Below are positions 37,370-48,463 of a stretch of 64,000 bases of DNA, piece after piece. The notes under the pieces were generated by a model. The model saw only the letters and a list, made by a program, of their open reading frames with translations, searched no databases and was not told the DNA's origin. The DNA comes from Gremmenia infestans (Eukaryota; Ascomycota; Leotiomycetes; Helotiales; Hamatocanthoscyphaceae). Position numbers and translations under genes: made by a program. The stretch spans positions 310,001 to 374,000 of the forward strand of contig JAFEVB010000018.1 of the NCBI GenBank assembly GCA_032629725.1, read 5' to 3'. Numbering within the stretch: position 1 is the first letter of the stretch; the number at the start of each line of letters is the position of its first letter.

Positions 37370-39834
37370 TTAACGAGTGGACATGCTACGGAAGATTAGA
37401 ATTTGTAATTCAGACACGACACAACGGGAAATCTTACGCTTTTGTCACGACGCGCTTTAATGCAAGCTCCTTCTTCTTGAGGTCATCTGAGGTCGAATCC
37501 TCAATCTCGAGTTGACCCATGGCATCACTGAGGGCGGACTCAATCTTGTCCTTGGTTCCGCGCTTGAGCTTAAGGGACATGGTGGGGTCGGAAACGATCT
37601 CCTCAACTCTTGAGATGTAAGACTCAAGCTGCTGTCTAGCCTCAAACTTCTTGCTGAAAGCCTCATCGCTGTTCTTGAACTTCTCCGCATCGTTGATCAT
37701 GCTCTCGATCTCGCCGGAAGAGAGCTTACCGACAGAGTTGGAGATGGTAATGTTGGCACTACGTCCTGAGGTCTTCTCAGTAGCAGTGACCTTAAGGATA
37801 CCGTTGACATCAACCTCGAAAACAACCTCAAGGACAGCATCTCTGCACAACGAATTAGTATAATAGAAGACAGTTTGGGATAGGATTCCTTTACCCGGCT
37901 TTCATGGGCGGTATAGGTGCAAGAGTGAACTCTCCAAGAGAGGTGTTGTCCTCGCAGTTAACACGCTCGCCCTGGAAAACGGGGAATTGGACAGTTTGTC
38001 TATCAACGAATTAGTATGAGAGAAAGCCAAGGTGGAGTAGGGAGCCAAACTGGTTATCAGCAACTGTGGTGAATGTGCGCTAGATCACAGAGTTAGTTAT
38101 TTCCTATTCAAGACGGTTGCGGGAGTATCAAAGTATAATGTGCCACACAGGGTGGGACATTTAAAAAAAGGTAACAAGCTTGATTTGACGAATGAGAGCT
38201 TCGCACACCTTTTTGATAGTAGGGACAGTATTTCCTCCTGTAGCACGGAGAAGTCAGTTACTTTCTGGTAAGAGGGAACTTTGATAGTAGGGACGCAGGC
38301 TGACTCACGGGGAACGACAGGGGCGAAGATGTTACCCTCCATGGCGACACCGAGGGAAAGAGGAACGACATCCAACAGGAGGAGATCGGCAGTATCGGCA
38401 GAGGTGGCCTTTCCGGAGAGGATACCAGCCTGAACAGCAGCACCATATGCGACAGCCTCATCAGGGTTGATGCTCTTTTCAAGCTTCTTGCCATCAAAGA
38501 AATCACTCAGAAGCTTTTGTATCCGTGGGATACGGGTAGATCCACCAACAAGAACGATCTCATCAACCTTGCTCTTGTCAATGTTGGCATCCTTCAAAAC
38601 CTGAGCAACTGGGTCCAATGTGCCGTTGAAAGCCTTGGAGTTAAGATCTTCAAATCTAGCACGGGTAATTTGGGCATTGAAATCCTCTCCATCGAAGAGG
38701 GAGTCAATCTCAACAGTGGTTTGAGCACCGTTGGAGAGAGTTCTCTTCGCACGCTCGCAAGCAGTTCGGAGACGTCTAAGCGCACGTGGGTCGCCAGACA
38801 TATCCTTCTTGGTCTTGCGCTGGAACTCCTTCTTGAAGTGATCAAGTAGGTTGGTATCGAAATCTTGACCTCCCAAATGGGTGTCACCAGCAGTAGCCTT
38901 GACGGTGAAAACACCACCCTGAATGTTCAAAAGAGACACATCGAAAGTTCCACCACCGAGATCATAGATCAAGACGTTACGCTCCTTGTTGGACTTTCCA
39001 GCACCGAGACCATAGGCGATAGCGGCGGCGGTAGGCTCGTTGATGATACGGAGGACATTGAGACCGGCGATGGCACCAGCATCCTTGGTAGCTTGACGCT
39101 GGTTGTCGTTGAAGTAGGCAGGGACAGTGATAACGGCCTTGGAGACCTTCTTGCCCAACTTGACTTCGGCGACCTCCTTCATCTAAAAGTGCTCAAGAGT
39201 CAGCGGTATGATCTATCCAGGTTATGCAGGGCTGTGTACCTTGCTCAAAACCATAGCAGAAACCTCCTGAGGCGAGAAGACCTTGGCCTCACCAAGGTAA
39301 TCGACCTCAACCATGGGGCTTCCACCTTGGTCAATGACCTTGAATGGCCACGACTCGATGTCCTTCTTGACTGTGGGGTCGTCGAATCTTCGGCCGATCA
39401 ATCGCCTACAGCCTTGAATTAGTAGCTATACCTAGAGGTCATAGAATGTAGATGAAGAGTCAGAAACGTACTTGATATCAAAGATGGTGTTCTTTGGGTT
39501 CATAGCAGCCTGGTTCTTGGCCGATTCACCGATCAGACGCTCCTTGTCGGTGAAGGAGACGAACGAGGGAGTGGTGAAGCTACCCTGCTCATTGGCAATG
39601 ATTTCCACATTGGTTCCCTCATAGTTGGCAACTGTTTAGATCAGTACTTGTCTACGGTGTTGTGGAGAGTTCGCCATAGGCATTGGGCGATAAACGTACC
39701 GCAGGAGTAGGTGGTGCCTAGGATCAAGCAGAAAAGTTAGCAACGCAACTCCATCTCAGACCTCGGAATGGTGGGTGCAAAAGTCACATACCAAGATCGA
39801 TACCGATCGCACCGTCGTAAACCTCGTCTGCCAT
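37370..39834 (-). CDS. SSB: Ribosome-associated Hsp70 (Ssb type)
   Basis: Ten exons (39834..39792, 39717..39700, 39631..39472, 39405..39240, 39182..38309, 38237..38209, 38079..38051, 37999..37895, 37842..37438, 37385..37370) encode 614 aa, close to yeast Ssb1 (613). Landmarks: IGIDLGTTYSCVANYEG (ATP loop), VEIIANEQG, RLIGRRFDD, KAVITVPAYFND, IYDLGGGTFDVSLL, VVPRGNTVPTIKK, and a C-terminus ending LKRVVTKAMSTR. That ending and the lack of the EEVD tail distinguish Ssb from Ssa-type Hsp70. Ssb binds nascent chains at the ribosome with the Zuo1/Ssz1 complex. Three exons are tiny (18, 29 and 29 nt) and the last is 16 nt, supplying the final conserved residues. Confidence 0.96.
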
Positions 39835-40588
39835 ATTGTACAGGTTTTGGGATTGTCTGTTTTGATTGAAGGAGAGGAGGAGCAGGAGGAGGGATGGCAA
39901 GTTTCGCGGGGGGGAAGACCGAGCAGTTGATTTTCTATCAGTCGTGTGAATTTTTTTGGGCCTAAAAAGCACTAAATTTTTAAGAACTTTATTCCGCCCG
40001 CCATGATTAGCGACCACGTGATAGTTGACGGAAAAGCGAAAAGCGGCACCAGACTTTCTAATCTCTCCTAGGTGGGTTTTAATTAGGTATAACATAGGAT
40101 AGCCACCGGTACGCTAAGCTAGGACATTTGCAGCGAATAAGAAGCTAGTAAGGCTGTCTATAAGCTGTAAAAGTAGTAGGAATATATACGTGTCTACTCA
40201 ATTAAGCCTCCTAGTGGATAGAGAAATCGTTAATTTAGAATGTGATAGGCGGCATGGGACATTAGAAGTTATATGGGCAAGGCAAGGCCGTAGAACACAA
40301 TGGTAGTTAATGAATAGCGCTGTCAATTGCAAGCTATTTCTTTCTCACTACGACCAAAAGTTGTCTGATCATTGACGGTACCAATCTATCTACCAACTCA
40401 CTTGCCAGCTCTTCATTATGCTATGCCCAGCCCAGCCAATGATGCCGTGTAGTATACAGTACAACGCCTCGTCCAATCGCCGGCGAACAGTAGACTCCAT
40501 CCCAATGACTACCAGCATTATGCACAAATGCGCTTTAACTCCAATGCCCCCCACCAAAAAAAATCGAAATACAAGTACAATCACACTC
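39835..40588. other. Ssb promoter and AT-rich spacer
   Basis: Between two minus-strand genes. The part near the Ssb start should hold its promoter; 40080-40340 is AT-rich with many TA and CTA steps, like degraded repeat DNA. No coding sequence recognised. Confidence 0.4.
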
Positions 40589-43217
40589 TCATTGCTTCAG
40601 CAGGTTAGCAAATATCGTGATCTTCTCCTTCACCATTTCCGTTCCATTTGTCGGCTTAGGCGAATTCCTCGGCAAGTTCGCAATGATTTCAATTTCGATT
40701 CGATTGACTCCGGGAAGAAGACGGGCATCGAATAGCGGGTGTCTCTGGTCAATTGGATGGTTTGGTATGATTGGGAGAGCAAACAATCGTTGTGTGCCTG
40801 CGGTAACAAAAATCCTATGTTGTCGGTCAGGTTGGACAAGGAAATCTGCAATCGTTGGCTTGATCTGGAGATAGTAGTGGGTGGGTGGTAGGTTGATGGT
40901 GATAGACTGCTGAGCCAACACGTCTGAGGGGGTTACTTCCATGCGAAAATGACGAGCGATGTTGAGGCCTGGGTGGGTTGAGATGAGCAGATTTGTGATC
41001 ATAGCATCAGCGGCAGCTTTTATTCATCAGCAACAAACTTTGTATAATATATGGAAGGTCTTACTTTGTCCTTCCGGTCTCCATTTGTTGTCGACAGCGG
41101 GGTTGGGGGGTTGGTACATAGTTGGGTGCTGAAACGACTGCGCATACCCACCAGAGTTGAACAAGTTCGGTGTAGGAATTCCAGGTGTCGACGGTGGCAG
41201 CATTCCATTTCCTAGTGGACCAGGAGTTGAGACAGGTTGGCTGGGTGGGCGATAATTGTTATAGTTCGCTGTTTGTATGGCTGGTGACTTATGAGCCACT
41301 TCTTCGCTTTTGACAGCAGCAGAGTTTGGCGGTGTGGGAGATGCGGCGGAATCGGACATGCTCTTTGCGCGCTCTAGTGGATCTAGATTTGGCAATGGTG
41401 TTGCTCCCGACACAGATCCAACAAATGGATTCTTTCGGGCAGCGCCGTTGAGAGCAGCGCCATTTGACCCATTCGTTTGAGGAGCAGGAGAATCGGCAGG
41501 ACTTGGTCTACCTCCAAGTTTGAGAGTGATCTTGGGCGCGGGTTCTGGCATTTTCAACCTGATCTTGTTTGCTGGTTCTTGTACATGTATGGATTTTTTG
41601 GCTTCCTGAAGCAATTTCTGGAAGGCAGTCTGAAGATGTTTAGTGAATGGAAGTGTAGGAGCCTAGAAGGAAGATTTTCTAACGTACCTGGAGTTCGGTG
41701 GCGAGCGCTGAAATTTCGCTGCCATCTTCATTGAACTGCCAAGCATTGTTCCAGAGATAATTCATCTCATGTTCAAAAGCCCCCCACGACTTGAATTCGG
41801 AGATCGTTGGCGCATCTTTATCCCCAGATGATCTTTTAATCTTCGATTGGACAGATTTGAGGCTGACGACGTTCTTGATGAGCTTGTAGTAGTCTGGATA
41901 CAACTTTTTGTCTGGTTTATCAAAGAATACTTCAAATGAGGCAATTTCATCACTTGTAACATTAGTACTCAGCAATGCACAGTGTAAAAACGATATGACG
42001 TACTCTGGATTATCTTTTCTTGTTATCAAATCTTCCAGTATCTTCTCCTGGGCTTGCTGGAAGCTGAGTGCCTCGAATCCAACTCCCGAATAACGAGATT
42101 CCGATGGGGTTGCACTCTTTGCTTGTAGTGCTCTGGGATCCTTAGGAGGCCGGCCTCTTCCTCTTTTGATGGGGGTTTGGTCCTCATCATCCAGCTCGCC
42201 CTCCGCATCTTCATCCACTATCGGAGGAGGAACAGGAGTAGAAACTTTGAGAGTGACCTTGGGCGCAGGCTTGGGTGTAGCTTTTGAGACGCTCTTAGAA
42301 CCGCTCTTTGAATCGCTGGGCAAAGGGGTAGGGTATGCAGAATAACCAGGGTTTTGGTATGCTGGATTTATTTTGACCATAACATTACTCAACGCCTTCC
42401 TTAGTCGCTCGGAGTCATCATAAACCTCCGATCCCCTCTGATTATAGTCTTTTGCATTCGCAATCATTCGCTTGAAGTAACTCTCCAGTTGCTCAAGAGT
42501 ATCGAACTCATGGCGCCGCAGCCGTTCTTCAATTGTATCCAGTGCAATCGGCATCTCAGTGACATCGTAGTAGTCTGGGAGTAGTTGCCTATCGGGGAGG
42601 GTCAAAAAGCTCGTAGCTATGCGTCGTCCACTGTATGTGAGGTTAGTCGAAAGGAGTACTTAAAGGGAAATGTGGTTTAATGCACAAGTCGCAAGGTACA
42701 TATCAGGAGGGTGTTTGAGGGGGCAGATAGCGTGCATTATATCGAAGTTCCTATCCGTAGACGAGGCTGACGGGGTGGACGTGGTGCAGTTGCGCAAATG
42801 ATGAATATCACAGTAGGAGAAGGAACTTGCTTGCCTTTTGTCTTCGGTCCTCCTGAGCGTGTCAACAAGCTTCAACCCATGTTCAGTGGTTAATTCGGCA
42901 GATTCGCCTTTAGAGAGATCTATGTGGTCCTGAATATTGTCAGCCTTGCGCCGCGTTGCTGTCGGTGGCTCGAAGCAAGAACCCTCGTTCGTCGGTCGGT
43001 GCGTTCGTCGTGGATAGATCCAGGGTCCATCGCCCAAACATCGCAACAGGTCCCAAGGCGCATCGCATCTACCAACAGCCAACCCGTCCGCGTGCTCGCG
43101 CGAACAATAAAGGAAGGGGCAAGCATCACTTACACTCAAAACCTTTCTTCTCTTCAGTGCTCGCTCCACCTCGTCTTGCATAGCGGCGGCGGCATTGATC
43201 TTGCGCTTAGATTCCAT
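40589..43217 (-). CDS. RSC4: RSC complex double-bromodomain subunit (Rsc4-like)
   Basis: Five exons (43217..43134, 42929..42835, 42630..41688, 41629..41065, 41016..40589) encode 704 aa. Residues 1-28 are basic (ALKRRKVLS). Bromodomain 1 (about 60-160) has LPDYYDVTEMPIALDTIEER and the acetyl-lysine Asn in AKDYNQRGSEVY. Bromodomain 2 (about 235-374) has LYPDYYKLI and AWQFNEDGSEI. Between them lie a basic, Pro/Lys-rich linker and an AT-hook-like KRGRGRPPKDP. Residues after 562 form a conserved C-terminal beta-rich domain. The order matches yeast Rsc4, which reads acetylated H3 for the RSC nucleosome remodeller. Intron 2 (204 nt) appears to use a GC donor (AAAAG|GCAAGC), because the only nearby GT sites break the frame. 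The exon 1 donor (GTAAGT, 43133) is a choice over GTTTTG nine bases upstream. Confidence 0.9.
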
Positions 43218-44069
43218 CCTCTCCTCCGCTGGTTGGCGCAACCCCGAGTCGCGGGTGCAAAATTAATTGTGCTGCGGTGATGCGCGCCTCTACTGAATGG
43301 CGTTGACGGTACAATGGAACACGGTCGAGGTATTGATGCCGATGCGCGTCCAGGTGAAGGCCAAAGTGATTTTTACCAGGATCTTATTTCTGGCCCGGAT
43401 GCAAGACAAAACGCGATTCTCGGGTGATTTTGCTGTAACCCGTAAATGGATATGTGCAAGCAAATAATCACGCCTATTCAAGCGGAAAGATTCACCTATT
43501 GCTTCGAGTATCAGTGCATCGGTGCATATGGCCGTGGTTTCTTAGAGGCAGGTTCGTCTCAAGTTGCACCTGTTGGTATCACGTGGACGGGCTCTCGTAA
43601 AATGGTCCCTGCTTTTTGGGGGCGGATCTTGCGGCTACATCAGGCTTTGTTTACACCACCAACACCACCCACCATTGCACCTCCCGATATCTTGGGGTAC
43701 TGCTGCAACAGCCTTTTTTTTCCCCGCCCGCAAATACACTTCTTCGCTGGTCTTCTTGCACAGCTGAACTATTCTTCCGCCCACTACATAACTGCTGGTC
43801 TCTTTCTTGGGATTGCTCTGCCCAAACCGCAGAAGCAGCATATCTTGAATAGCGACGAGGACTTGGAAAAACTCGCACCCAAAATTACAAGTTTTACGCG
43901 GAACACAAAGACCAATTGCCTTCTGGAGCCTGCGGATTGGCCAAAATACTGGACATTGTAGCCGCCTTCTTAATCATCCACGTCCTGTGGGGGATTTAAA
44001 ATCCAACCCGTCGCGTGCCCCGCGATTCAACAGCCGACCGGGTCCCTAGAACAAAAGAAAGACGACAAG
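43218..44069. other. Divergent RSC4/CKS1 promoter region
   Basis: Two housekeeping genes are transcribed away from this 850-bp stretch. It is open in several overlapping frames on both strands from 43446 to 43961, but composition is not protein-like and no splice-linked family is evident. Confidence 0.45.
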
Positions 44070-44572
44070 ATGGCAGACAGTGACTACAACCGACGAAATA
44101 AACATCCCAGGCCCCTCACTGATAATGAGAAGATCCGCCTGGAGGAATTTATTGATTCAATCCATTACTCCGCAAGGTAAGTCTCTGCGCTGTTTCTACT
44201 ACAAAGTCTAACACATCCTAGATACTCGGATGATGAATACGAATACCGGCATGTACAACTTCCGAAGAACATGCTGAAGGCGATCCCGAAAGACTATCAT
44301 GATCCCTCGAAAGGCACACTGAAACTATTATGGGAGGAAGAATGGAGAGCTTTGGGCATCACTCAGGTACGATGCGATTATTTTCCAGCGAGTTGAAAAT
44401 CCAAGCTAATTGCTCGTTCTGCAGAGTCTTGGCTGGGAGCACTACGAAGTTCATGAGCCAGAGCCGCACATCCTTCTTTTCAAGTAAGCAGCAATGATTC
44501 GGGGAATCCTGGTGTATTCCGACTAACAGTTTGTGTAGGAGACCGATCAATTACGTTCCCCCGACTCAATAG
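44070..44572 (+). CDS. CKS1: Cyclin-dependent kinase regulatory subunit
   Basis: Four exons (44070..44176, 44222..44366, 44425..44483, 44539..44572) encode 114 aa. The Cks fold is clear: YSDDEYEYRHVQLPKNML, then EEEWRALGITQSLGWEHYE and the beta-hinge and C-terminal strand HEPEPHILLFKRPINY. The hinge HEPEPH is the hallmark of the family. Cks1 binds Cdk1 and phosphothreonine motifs, helping multisite phosphorylation and SCF-dependent inhibitor destruction in the cell cycle. The length lies between human CKS1 (79) and yeast Cks1 (150); there is no poly-Gln tail as in yeast. All three introns are short (45-58 nt). Confidence 0.96.
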
Positions 44573-45575
44573 TGCTTTTGCGATACCTTAGCTCACACGA
44601 TACGATCTGGCGGTTCTCTGATGCAGCGTAAGACCTTTACAAGCAATGGCGTTTGCTTTGACGATGTTACGTTTCTCATGTCTCTGATACACCCACTTTA
44701 AGCCGTCCAACGGCAGCTTCTATATACTAGATTAGGGTTAATGGATATCCGCTCCTCCAATGGCAAATTCGTCTTTGTTTGGCGTCCCTGGTGGTGAGCA
44801 CGAATTGTACAATAAATCGGATCCGAGAGATTTGGTGGAAAAGAAGAATGCCTGGAGTTTTGCGTTTTGAGGGGTGGTCCTGAATAGATGTGGAAGAACA
44901 TACACACCTCCATCAGGTAGCTTGGGACTCTTCGACTCTGCTCTGCATGCCTTTTGCAAAGGACAGCACAACCCTGTCGTGCGTACCAGTGGGTAGGACT
45001 TTAGATAGGAGAATGAACAATACCTTAGGCAAAACTTGAAAAGTGTAGCATCAACATGGTCAAAATATGTTTGAAATTGATTCCGAACCAATGGGGTGAA
45101 GGGGCGAAACCAAAAGGATTTGCATCTAAATCCGTCAAGGGCCGGGCCTGGGCAGGCGGCATAGAGGCGCAAGCTTTCTTTTGCCGCAAATTTACTTGTA
45201 CCGGCTGTACATCGCTGATCGAGCCACAAACTTTAGATATGGACAGATAACCCGTATCAAAACATCTCATGCTTGGAAATCACCCTCTTTTACCGGAACC
45301 CCCCTCCCCTTCTGAAATGTCTTCTATTTCTTCTACGCATTGTTTTTTGTGAGCGTTTAACAACATTACTTTCTACGGCCGTTTTCTTTCAACAGGAGCA
45401 TTCGACAATTCAAGACCACAACAGAGGGTACAAGCTCTTTGAACAACCTTGAACTTTCGCCAACCCCAACCCCTCTTTACGGTACTACTTTCGGGCGTCT
45501 TTGAAGCACTGATTAAACACGTCAACACGTTGATTAAATAAAATCAAGGTCTGCCTTCCCAAGGCCTTACCAGTC
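44573..45575. other. Intergenic region and ERO1 promoter
   Basis: CKS1 3' flank and ERO1 upstream region. A minus-strand frame is open at 44738-45229 but shows no recognisable features. A compact direct-repeat element with two CACGT cores lies at 45510-45538 (listed separately). Confidence 0.45.
45510..45538. promoter_or_regulatory. Direct repeat with paired CACGT cores before ERO1
   Basis: TGATTAAA occurs at 45510-45517 and again at 45531-45538, flanking CACGT cores at 45518-45522 and 45526-45530. It is centred about 50 bp before the ERO1 ATG. CACGT-type sites bind bZIP and bHLH factors; a link to Hac1 control of ERO1 is only a suggestion. Confidence 0.35.
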
Positions 45576-47463
45576 ATGAAGGGTGCTGCCAAAGTCTTTT
45601 ATCTGGCTGTCTTCGCCCTGCTTGACACCTCCCATGCCGCAGACTCTAAGGGCCCCTCAAGATCTAAACCATCCGGTCCTGATGTTTGCGCGGTACGTTA
45701 TTCTTCTATACTGTCAAGCATGCTTGTCTAATGCCTTTGGTTAGATATCCCCAAAAGCAATTGTCTCCGATGCTTGTGCATCTTACTCTACCCTCGATGA
45801 TCTCAACCGGGATCTCCGACCCTCCCTCAACGAAATTACGCAGACGACCGACTTCTTCGCATACTACCGGTTAAACTTGTTTGGAAAAGAATGTCCCTTT
45901 TGGAGCGATGAGAATAGCATGTGTAGCAATATTGCCTGCGCTGTAAATACTTTAGACAACGAGGCGGACATCCCGAAGATATGGAGAGCAGAAGAGCTAG
46001 GAAAGTTGGAAGGACCCAAAGCCGACCACCCATCGCGACGAGTGCAAAAGGAGAGAGGACCGAATAAGCCATTGCAAGGAATGCTAGGTGATAATGTTGG
46101 AGAGAGCTGCGTTGTAGAATACGACGATGAATGTGATGACCGAGATTATTGCGTCCCAGATGACGAGGGGGCTGGTGGCAAGGGAGATTATGTGAGCTTA
46201 GTGGATAACCCAGAGAGGTTCACGGGTTATGCAGGAGAAGGTGCCGGCAACGTTTGGGGCGCGATATACCGGGAGAACTGCTTTTCTAAAGCATCATTTC
46301 CAAAATCCGCATACCTTGGAAGTTCTACCTTCCCAAAGAAAGGTCCCGCCGCCAATGAGCTACAATCTGTAATGCGGGAGCATGAAAGACAGGTTCTCAA
46401 CACTCCTTCAGCGACTGGCTTGGAGGAGGAAGACGAGTGTTTAGAAAAGAGGGTATTCTATCGCGTTGTTTCTGGCATGCATACTTCCATCAGCACACAT
46501 CTTTGCTGGGAACATCTGAATCAGACTACCGGGGAATGGGGACCAAATCTTCAGTGTTACAAAGACAGACTCCATCAGTTCCCTGACAGAGTATCCAATC
46601 TCTACTTCAACTACGCCCTTGTGTTGCGAGCAGTCACGAAATTGGGTCCGTTCTTGAAAGACTACACCTTCTGTTCCGGAGATCCAGTCCAGGATGCTGC
46701 GACCAAGGCCAAGGTTCAGGCTCTGACTTCCAAAGCTGCGGCAGCACCTCAAATATTCGACGAGAGCCTCATGTTCGTCAACGGTGAGGGACCTAGCTTG
46801 AAAGAAGATTTCCGAAACCGATTTAGAAATGTCAGCCGGATCATGGACTGTGTTGGCTGCGACAAGTGCAGACTCTGGGGCAAGTTACAAACTGCTGGAT
46901 ACGGAGCTGCCTTGAAAGTCCTGTTTGAGTTTGATAACGACTCCCAAGACGTTCCAGTGCTACACCGGACTGAGCTTGTTGCTCTCTTCAACACACTAGC
47001 ACGTATCTCCAGTTCTCTCGAAGCGATCCATCATTTCAGGACCATGGTTGAGGCGGAGGAGACTGAAGCTGAGAGTGTTGGGCATCACCACGTAATGTCT
47101 GATCGAGTTACAAAGCCTCATCATGTCGTACCTGGAAAAGAATTTACAGGCTCAATCGACGCCGATTTTGATCAACATTTGGATGAACCGAAAGCCCGTA
47201 AACACAAAGAAACAGTCGGCGAGGCCTTTTATAAGGAGTTAGACTTGATCTGGCGAGTGACGAAATATGTCGTCAGGGGTTGGATCCGATTCCCCAAGAC
47301 TATGTAAGTTTGATATACCTTTTCTCCCTTGAACTCAGTCTAATGGCAATACAGATGGGAGATAGTTGTCCTTGAGGCAGCGAGAGCTTGGGAATACTAC
47401 ATTGGGCTACCGGTTTCCCCAAGAAAATGGGAGCTCAAGCGGCCGAAACTAGACGAGCTTTGA
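45576..47463 (+). CDS. ERO1: ER oxidoreductin Ero1
   Basis: Three exons (45576..45692, 45745..47303, 47355..47463) encode 594 aa. A signal peptide covers residues 1-21 (AVFALLDTSHAAD). The Ero1 core has FFAYYRLNLF, a Cys-rich shuttle region with CPFWSDENSMC and DDRDYCVPDD, WGAIYRENCF and the FAD-proximal active site CVGCDKC at Cys408, Cys411 and Cys414, followed by LWGKLQTAGYGAALK. The C-terminal exon adds an amphipathic region, as in fungal Ero1, which uses its tail to stay at the ER membrane. Ero1 oxidises protein disulfide isomerase and passes electrons via FAD to oxygen. A tight secretory function fits with the many secreted enzymes, but there is no operon-like link. Confidence 0.96.
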
Positions 47464-48463
47464 GCCGCCATGTCTGTAGATTACTGTTTGGAGTTATGAA
47501 CATATGCATCAGCGTTAGGAGTTATGGAAGATTTTAGACTATTTTGTATTCTAAATTGTGTAATTGTGTTCAAACATTTTGGACGCTGTCATTCTCGAGC
47601 AACAACTCTCCTTTTTCGCTCTGATATTTTGTCTCTTCCATCAAGGTTCTTCATTAGTGTGGATGATTGCGAGAATATCTTCTTTCTGCTTGTATCAGAA
47701 ATCAAGTGTTCTAATCTCGCTCTTTGCATTCTCGTTCGAATGATAGCATTGGTCTTTGTACGACGAAAGCTTTGTTGGTTCAGTAAGTTAGACTGAGGCA
47801 AATTGGTTGAATATGGGAAGCTATCTCATAGTCGGTTGACCGACTATTAGAAACTGTACGAGCAGAGATTTTAGGGTCACTGTCGTCCCTCGTAGCATTC
47901 ATACACGTGTTTTGCAAACATTCAAACAGTAGTCCTGTAAGTCCATGCTGTGTAACAACCTCCTCCTTCCCAAGTGGCGTTATTTCTAGTTCGGCCTCAC
48001 AACACTGAGGTACGGTCTTCCGGCACACACAATAGACAGGAGCTTGAAGCTAGTGCTAGGTTGAGAAATGAGAACGTGCTGTCATTTTTCATTCACTGCT
48101 ATGGTGGCAACTTTTCGAACATCCAATTGCACAACTCGGTATGTTTGCTCAAGTCTACCAATGAGGAGACTAGAAAAGGCGGTGACTACTAGGTATTCAT
48201 GTGTAAGGCGCAGTGGAACATGCAAATGTGATGATGACGAGTGCCGCTTGTCTAAGCTAGGCTGATATTATATCTCTCTCCTTCAATTCACATACTATCT
48301 AAATATTTCACACGAATATATGAATATATATAGGTAGCTAGATGGGTAGCTAGATTTCTCACCGTTCCTCTTGACCTTTGTCGTACAATTGTTCCCATCT
48401 CTTCACTTCGCATCGCTGTTCTTGAATCCGACCTCCAAATCCATCTCAACACATATAAATAAC
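47464..48463. other. Intergenic region
   Basis: ERO1 3' flank and upstream region of the esterase-like gene. AT-rich at 48260-48345 with an 11-bp direct repeat (listed separately). No gene seen. Confidence 0.45.
48333..48355. repeat. 11-bp direct repeat GGTAGCTAGAT x2
   Basis: Perfect copies at 48333-48343 and 48345-48355, one base apart, about 110 bp before the esterase-like start codon, so probably promoter or leader. Confidence 0.7.

Noticed and set aside
43446..43961. 171-codon plus-strand open frame between RSC4 and CKS1
   Set aside because: Other frames are open at the same place, composition is Pro/Thr/Phe-rich without pattern, and it fills a divergent promoter. No family recognised.
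44738..45229. 163-codon minus-strand open frame before ERO1
   Set aside because: Cys/Phe/Ser-rich without motif or splice partner; more likely CKS1 3' flank and ERO1 upstream DNA.
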